Positions 31,832-35,572 of a stretch of DNA of 35,572 nt are shown here, in pieces (the first letter of the stretch is position 1; each line of letters begins with the position of its first letter). Below the pieces are notes generated by a model. That model was given only the letters and a program-made list of their open reading frames with translations. It was not told the DNA's origin and did not search any database. Source of the DNA: Elusimicrobiota bacterium (lineage in GTDB: Bacteria > Elusimicrobiota > Elusimicrobia > UBA1565 > UBA9628); NCBI GenBank assembly GCA_016209035.1, contig JACQWX010000033.1, positions 1 through 35,572 of the forward strand. The letters are read 5' to 3'. The position numbers and the translations under genes are program-made.

Positions 31832-31897
31832 CGAAAACTCCCGCTTCCGGCGCCTGCGCCCAAAAGGCCGGCGGGGAAGCGGCTACCGGCTGGTAGG

Positions 31898-32806
31898 TCA
31901 GCCCAGCCGTCGCTCGGCCAGCCGCGCCACGTTGGAGAGCAGGACGGCCGTGGTCACGGGCCCGATGCCTCCCGGCACGGGCGTGATGATGGAGGCGACC
32001 TGGGAAGAGGACTCGAACTCGACGTCCCCGCAGATGCGGCCGTCCACGGAGTTGATGCCTGCGTCGAGGACCACGGCGCCCTTCTTGAGCCAGGCCCCGC
32101 GGATGAAGCGAGGCCGGCCCAGGCACGCCACCACGATGTCCGCGGCCGCCAGATGGGACTCGAGCCGGGCCGTGCGGGAATGGCACAGGGTCACCGTGGC
32201 GTCGAGCGTGTTGAGCAGGTGGGCGGTCGGCTTGCCCAGGATGTTGGAGCGCCCGACGACCACCGCGGCCGCGCCCGCCACCGGGACCTCGGCGCAGCGC
32301 AGGAGCTCGATCGTGGCGAAGGCGGTGCACGGCAGGATCCCGGCCGAGGCCTCCTGGTAGGTCCTCGCGAGGAAGACCTCCCCGAAGTTGACCGGGTTCA
32401 TGCCCTCGGCGTCTTTCCCGGGAGGGATGGCCTCGGCGACCCTGCGGGGGTCGGCGTCGTGCGGAAAGGGCCTGACCAGGATGATGCCGTCCACGGAGTC
32501 GTCGCGGCTCAAGCCTTCGAGGAGCGAGAGGACGCCGCTCTGGGCCGCCCCCAGGCCGTGCACGGCGGCGTCGATGCCGGCGGCACGGCAAGCCTTGAGC
32601 TTGGACCTGATGTAGGAGCCGGTGACGGGGTTGTCGTCGTTGGCGAGGATCGCCAGCGACGGGCTCCTGCCGGCCTTGCGGCGAAAGGCCTCAATCCTCG
32701 GGGCCAGGGCGGCGCGCATCTTCCGCGCCAGGGGCCCGCCTTCCAATTTCCGAGCCTCCCCCCGCGGGGGAGGCTCGGAACTGAGGGGGGATGAGTCCGT
32801 GCTCAT
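31898..32806 (-). CDS. folD: Bifunctional methylene-THF dehydrogenase/cyclohydrolase FolD
   Basis: The product is 302 residues. It interconverts 5,10-methylene-, methenyl- and 10-formyl-tetrahydrofolate. Family motifs: SYIRSKLKACRAAGI (active-site Tyr and Lys), VDGIILVRPFPHDAD, PGKDAEGMNPVNFG, AVVVGRSNILGKPTAHLL (NAD(P)-binding), GAVVLDAGINS and PVPGGIGPVTTAVLLSNV. The N-terminal ~24 residues before the fold include SEPPPRGEARK coded by a 33-base palindrome. The ATG overlaps the PanE-like stop (ATGA), with AGGAGG upstream. Methylene-THF is the one-carbon donor in pantothenate synthesis, which may explain the pairing. Confidence 0.93.
   Translation of the reverse strand: MSTDSSPLSSEPPPRGEARKLEGGPLARKMRAALAPRIEAFRRKAGRSPSLAILANDDNPVTGSYIRSKLKACRAAGIDAAVHGLGAAQSGVLSLLEGLSRDDSVDGIILVRPFPHDADPRRVAEAIPPGKDAEGMNPVNFGEVFLARTYQEASAGILPCTAFATIELLRCAEVPVAGAAAVVVGRSNILGKPTAHLLNTLDATVTLCHSRTARLESHLAAADIVVACLGRPRFIRGAWLKKGAVVLDAGINSVDGRICGDVEFESSSQVASIITPVPGGIGPVTTAVLLSNVARLAERRLG
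32748..32780. repeat. 33-base perfect palindrome at the start of folD
   Basis: A 15-bp perfect stem (left arm 32748-32762, right arm 32766-32780) surrounds CGC. It codes residues ~9-20 of FolD (SEPPPRGEARK), outside the conserved fold. In RNA it would form a very stable hairpin just inside the coding region. From memory, PPxRGxAR-type peptides recur as insertions in other proteins of GC-rich genomes. Confidence 0.75.
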
Positions 32807-33756
32807 GAGGACCTCCTCCTCCGTGAAAGGGCCGCCCGTTCCAGCCGCTCCACCACCCGCGCGAGGGTCGCGATCGTCGGGGCCGGGACGCGCCGCCGGC
32901 GGGCCTCGGCAAGGATGGGGCCCGCGATGGCGCGGACCTCCGTCCTGCGGCCGCGGCGCAGGTCGACCAGCATGGAGTTGAGCTGGGAGCCGGCGGCGCG
33001 GCACCCGCGGGGCACCGCTTCTCCCGGGCGCCCGATGGGAGGGTGGCCCGCGGCCTTGGCGACCATGACCCCCTCGCGCACCAGGGCGTCGAGGACCAGG
33101 CGCAGGGCCGGGTCGCGGGCGAGCTCTCCATTAGGGGCGGCCGAGGCGGCTCCCAGGAAGTTGACCGCCGCGTTGGTGACGAGCTTGGTCCAGAGCATGC
33201 GGCTCTCGTCGCCGACGACGCGGACCCGCCACCCGCCGCGGCGCAGCAGCGCCGCGGCCAAGGCCGCGGCGCCGGCGTTGTCGGCGTCCGAGGCCAGGTG
33301 GATGTCGCGGCCGCCCGCGTGCTCCACGGCTCCGTCGCCCCGGGCATGGGCGGCCGCGTAGCACGATCCGATGACGGAGCGTCCGCGGCCGAAGGCGCGT
33401 CTGAAGGCGCGCGCATGACCGATCCCGTTCTGCAGGGCCACGGCGGGCGCGTCCGGGCCGAGCCAAGGGCGGGCCGCCCGGATGGCGGCGGAGAGGTCCG
33501 CGGCCTTGACGCAGAAGAAAGCGGCGGCGGACGGGCTGGGCCGCGGGCCGCGGCGCGCGGCCGCAAGGCCCCGGATGATGCGGCGCTCGCCGGCAGGCCC
33601 GGTGTAGCGCAGTCCGTGCCGGGTCAAGGCATCCTCCTGTTTGGCGGTCCGGGCGAGCAGGCGGACCCTCAGGCCCGAACGGGCCCATAGGCCGGCAAGG
33701 AGACGGCCTATGGAGCCCGGTCCTACGATGAGCACTTCGCGCGGCGAGGGCCCCAT
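32803..33756 (-). CDS. panE: Ketopantoate reductase-like protein (PanE/ApbA family)
   Basis: The product is 317 residues. It should reduce 2-dehydropantoate to pantoate with NADPH. The N-terminus has the dinucleotide motif VLIVGPGSIGRLLAGLWARS. AFFCVKAADLSAAI holds the typical Lys, VALQNGIGHARAF the Asn-Gly block, and MLWTKLVTNAAVNFLGA the second Lys helix. The C-terminal region has GSQLNSMLVDLRRGRRTEVR, the conserved 'S-x-L-x-D-x-x-x-G-R-x-T-E'. Start ATG 33756 lies right after the terminator of the preceding gene. The motif set is that of PanE, but the family has other 2-oxoacid reductases. folD follows with an ATGA overlap. Confidence 0.85.
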   Translation of the reverse strand: MGPSPREVLIVGPGSIGRLLAGLWARSGLRVRLLARTAKQEDALTRHGLRYTGPAGERRIIRGLAAARRGPRPSPSAAAFFCVKAADLSAAIRAARPWLGPDAPAVALQNGIGHARAFRRAFGRGRSVIGSCYAAAHARGDGAVEHAGGRDIHLASDADNAGAAALAAALLRRGGWRVRVVGDESRMLWTKLVTNAAVNFLGAASAAPNGELARDPALRLVLDALVREGVMVAKAAGHPPIGRPGEAVPRGCRAAGSQLNSMLVDLRRGRRTEVRAIAGPILAEARRRRVPAPTIATLARVVERLERAALSRRRRSS

Positions 33757-33760
33757 CGCG

Positions 33761-33795
33761 AAAGAAAAACCCCCGTCGGTCGCCCTTCGGGGGTT
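33761..33795 (-). terminator. Rho-independent terminator after the 73-residue protein gene
   Basis: On the minus strand AACCCCCG ... CGGGGGTT forms an 8-bp stem (33795-33788 with 33775-33768), with a 12-base loop that can pair in part. TTTTTCTTT continues to 33761. It ends transcription of the small gene only 5 bases before the next start codon, so the PanE-like gene needs read-through or its own promoter. Confidence 0.85.
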
Positions 33796-33809
33796 CTCCT
33801 TCCTTTGGT

Positions 33810-34031
33810 TTAGGCGTTGACCATCTTCGCGCGGGAGATGTCTCCCTTCTTGTCCAAGAAGTACAGGAAGCCCTTCTCCTTCTTCAGGCCAACCTTGTGG
33901 ACCTTCTCGGCCTTCCCGCCCTGCTTTCCGCCGCGGGCCATCTTCGCGCGGGAGACGTCGCCCTGCTTGTCGATGTAGTAAAGGAACCCGTTCTGGCGCG
34001 TAATCCCACACTTGCTCACTTTCTCTGCCAT
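33810..34031 (-). CDS. Small basic protein made of two tandem repeats
   Basis: The product is 73 residues. It consists of two copies of a ~35-residue unit: KVSKCGITRQNGFLYYIDKQ-GDVSRAKMARGG and KVHKVGLKKEKGFLYFLDKK-GDISRAKMVN. The shared core is K-G/x-FLY-x-x-DK-x-GD-x-SRAKM. Similar small proteins occur in several uncultured and soil phyla as far as I recall, without known function. The protein is basic and has no signal peptide, so nucleic-acid binding is a reasonable guess. It has its own promoter (TTGCCA-17-TATAGT), a GGAGG site ten bases before the ATG, and a strong terminator. This makes it a well-expressed single-gene unit. Confidence 0.85.
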   Translation of the reverse strand: MAEKVSKCGITRQNGFLYYIDKQGDVSRAKMARGGKQGGKAEKVHKVGLKKEKGFLYFLDKKGDISRAKMVNA

Positions 34032-34086
34032 GTTGTTTGTCTTCCTCCGTGATTTTCTCGGCGACGCACGTCGCCACGTCGTCGAG

Positions 34087-34115
34087 ACTATACCATATCG
34101 CCGGGGCCATGGCAA
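34087..34115 (-). promoter_or_regulatory. Promoter TTGCCA-17-TGGTATAGT for the small repeat protein
   Basis: TTGCCA (34115-34110), a 17-base spacer and TATAGT (34092-34087) with a TGG extension on the minus strand. The leader would be about 50 bases and includes the GGAGG site. Confidence 0.7.
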
Positions 34116-34166
34116 GGGACTCCGTCGGTCGTCGAGAGCGGCGGGTCCTCTCGTCGGGGAACGGCT

Positions 34167-34433
34167 CTACTTCTGCTTCGGGAACAGCGGGTACTGGGAG
34201 TCCTCCGACCGGGTGATGAGGCGCTCTTTGAGCCATGCATCCACCAGGGTCTTCGAGAACCTGTACTGCCGCCCGATGCGCGAGGCCGGGACCTTCCTTT
34301 CGCGGATGAGGGCGTATATCTTGGACCGCCCCATCCCGAGATACTGCGCCAGGGCCTTGATGTCCATGACTTCAGGGGGGGCGCCGTCGTAGACCTTCTG
34401 ATGCACCCGTCGGCGTCTTCTCAAGGTCGGCAT
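34167..34433 (-). CDS. Helix-turn-helix excisionase-type DNA-binding protein
   Basis: The product is 88 residues. Residues ~20-70 form the MerR/excisionase-like HTH of the 'helix-turn-helix domain 17' type: VMDIKALAQYLGMGRSKIYA, LIRERKVPASRIGRQYRF and SKTLVDAWLKERL. The N-terminus is Arg-rich (PTLRRRRRVHQK), which may help DNA binding. Such proteins are often phage or island excision factors, but stand-alone chromosomal copies without a nearby integrase are also common. No integrase is seen in the window. The start has no Shine-Dalgarno. Confidence 0.85.
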   Translation of the reverse strand: MPTLRRRRRVHQKVYDGAPPEVMDIKALAQYLGMGRSKIYALIRERKVPASRIGRQYRFSKTLVDAWLKERLITRSEDSQYPLFPKQK

Positions 34434-34471
34434 GTCGTATCTATTCGTTTCTGCTGTCTTCTATCAATGAC

Positions 34472-34500
34472 AGCGTACATCATAGGCCATCGATTGTCAA
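34472..34500 (-). promoter_or_regulatory. Possible promoter TTGACA-17-TACGCT for the HTH gene
   Basis: TTGACA (34500-34495) overlaps the stop codon of the upstream gene. TACGCT (34477-34472) follows after 17 bases. The expected leader is about 32 bases. Confidence 0.4.
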
Positions 34501-35572
34501 TTCTCCTGCTTGGGCTCCAAGACCTTGAAGGAATTGAGAGCCTTGAGGCAGGCTTCCCGGCAGCCCTCGAAATCGCCGGCGCGGGCCTCGCAGGTGAGCG
34601 TCCATGCCCTCTTGCCGTCGTCCACCATGAGATGCAATGCCTTGAAGCCCTCCTTGACCCCGGCAACCTTCTCCTTAAAGAGGAAGGTCAGGAGGACGGC
34701 GTTCCTCCCGTCGACCTGGACGTCCTCCTTGAACCGGAGGATGAAGTCCGTCCGGCTGCTCTCGAGCCGGCGCTGGGCGCCTTCGAGGAATCCCCGGAAG
34801 CCGCCGCGGGGCTCGCTCCTGACGGTGAGCGCGGGGCCGAGCCCGGAAGCGTCGCCCGGGTCGCGGAAGGTCGTCTTGCCGCCGCGCTCGCGCGGGGTCC
34901 ATCCCGGCGGAGGCTCGATGGAGTAGCCGCGGCGCTTGTCGACATGGCCGCGCCCGCCGGCCGCGGCCAGCTTGGCTCCCGCGGTCTGGGCCACCCAGTC
35001 CGTCAGCCAGAGCCGGAAGAGCGCGGGGCCTTCCTGGGCCTGGGCCCGGACGGCAGAGACGTGGAGCCTCCCTGGGCCGGACTCGAAGAAGGCCAGCGCG
35101 GCGTTCCTCGCGCGTTCGTCAAGGCTCTCCCGGTAGTGCCGCGCGACGGCGTCCGCCAGGGCAGGCTCGTCCACCGGCGTCTTGCCTTGGGCGGCCTCCG
35201 CGGCCAACGCGGACCGGCAGCGGTCGGCCGCGCCGGCGGCTTCGACGAGGCGCCGGGCCTTGGCGAACCCGGGGTCATCGAGCGCGGGTCGGGACAGCAG
35301 GGACCTCCAGTAGGGCCCGGGGAAGCCCTCTGCGGCGGCCACGTAGCTCTTGCCGGGCTCGGAGACGAAGAAGGCGATGGCCGCGTCCAAGTCTCCCTCG
35401 GTGAGCCCGCGGGTCCACAGGTGGGTTGATGCGTGGCGCAGGGGCTCTACGTCCCTGTTCTCCTTGCGCAGCGCGGCGTCGGCCTTGGAGCCGCTCGATG
35501 CCTGCGACTCCTTGAATTGCTTCCAGATGGATCTCCGCAGGGATTCGGGGTCTTGCGCGCCGATCAGGTCCA
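34497..35572 (-). CDS. DUF2059-like protein with PsbP/DcrB-like C-terminus (partial)
   Basis: The frame stays open to the right edge (the first full codons read DLIGAQDPESLRRSIWKQFK), so the start lies outside the window; 357 codons are visible. Two segments resemble DUF2059: LDAAIAFFVSEPGKSYVAAA and RNAALAFFESGPGRLHVSAV, each in a helical context. The last ~140 residues (RGYSIEPPPGWTPRE; SSRTDFILRFKEDVQVDG; DGKRAWTLTCEARAGDF; LKALNSFKVLEPKQ) look like the PsbP/DcrB-type domain also seen at 66-716. Export is likely but the signal region is not visible. The role is unknown. Confidence 0.72.
   Translation of the reverse strand, partial: DLIGAQDPESLRRSIWKQFKESQASSGSKADAALRKENRDVEPLRHASTHLWTRGLTEGDLDAAIAFFVSEPGKSYVAAAEGFPGPYWRSLLSRPALDDPGFAKARRLVEAAGAADRCRSALAAEAAQGKTPVDEPALADAVARHYRESLDERARNAALAFFESGPGRLHVSAVRAQAQEGPALFRLWLTDWVAQTAGAKLAAAGGRGHVDKRRGYSIEPPPGWTPRERGGKTTFRDPGDASGLGPALTVRSEPRGGFRGFLEGAQRRLESSRTDFILRFKEDVQVDGRNAVLLTFLFKEKVAGVKEGFKALHLMVDDGKRAWTLTCEARAGDFEGCREACLKALNSFKVLEPKQEN

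Noticed and set aside
34167-34433. HTH protein as the excisionase of an integrated element
   Set aside because: No integrase, attachment repeats or phage genes are near it, and the neighbours are housekeeping genes.

Overview
The window is GC-rich bacterial chromosome from an organism with a Gram-negative-type cell plan: many signal peptides, lipoprotein signals, periplasmic peptidases, a Sel1/kinase membrane receptor and peptidoglycan-recycling enzymes. Gene content and style (Ala/Pro-rich linkers, secreted proteins of unknown function, a duplicated 73-residue FLY-x-x-DK protein) remind me of high-GC Elusimicrobiota or a related uncultured phylum. That assignment is an impression, not a demonstrated placement. 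No rRNA, tRNA or CRISPR array was seen.

Layout. 1-2830 (minus): a three-gene operon of a Pro-rich secreted protein, a PsbP/DcrB-like secreted protein and the start of a membrane protein. 2871-5895 (plus): a GH3 NagZ-type hexosaminidase and a sodium:solute symporter. 5892-10849: an island of degraded genes, with an IS91-type transposase remnant, the C-terminus of a DUF4143-type protein, short repeats, two lower-GC secreted-protein genes, and a patchwork that joins half of an MFS/spermidine-synthase-like membrane protein to a slice of H+-pyrophosphatase, a second IS91 slice and an IS1182-like slice. 10916-15928: an M28 peptidase, a secreted protein split by a frameshift at a C6 tract, a NamZ-type muramidase (DUF1343), signal peptidase I and an SseB-domain protein. 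15929-16523: a nuclease/pseudouridine-synthase chimera, clearly a pseudogene. 16732-21043 (minus): a two-gene unit of a DUF4015 glycosidase-like protein and a large M16 peptidase. 21178-25685 (plus): a tight six-gene run (coiled-coil secreted protein, Nfu, PHP phosphoesterase, GDPD, YyaL/DUF255-like protein, BON protein). 25686-29991: a membrane protein divergent from a LysM/FecR-like protein plus Sel1-TM-Ser/Thr kinase pair. 30078-35572 (minus): ZupT, HtpX, FolD, a PanE-like reductase, the 73-residue repeat protein, an HTH protein and a partial DUF2059-like protein.

Two patterns cut across the genes. First, many genes have a good -10 hexamer ending only 6-8 bases before the start codon, so transcription would begin at or almost at the start codon (leaderless mRNA). 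Genes inside operons instead use Shine-Dalgarno sites and ATGA-type overlaps, including one CTGA with a probable CTG start. Second, short perfect palindromes, several centred on CC-TNC-GG, sit in frame inside unrelated coding sequences, where they add Pro/Gly/Ala-rich inserts. NagZ, NamZ and the symporter together suggest turnover and recycling of peptidoglycan sugars.
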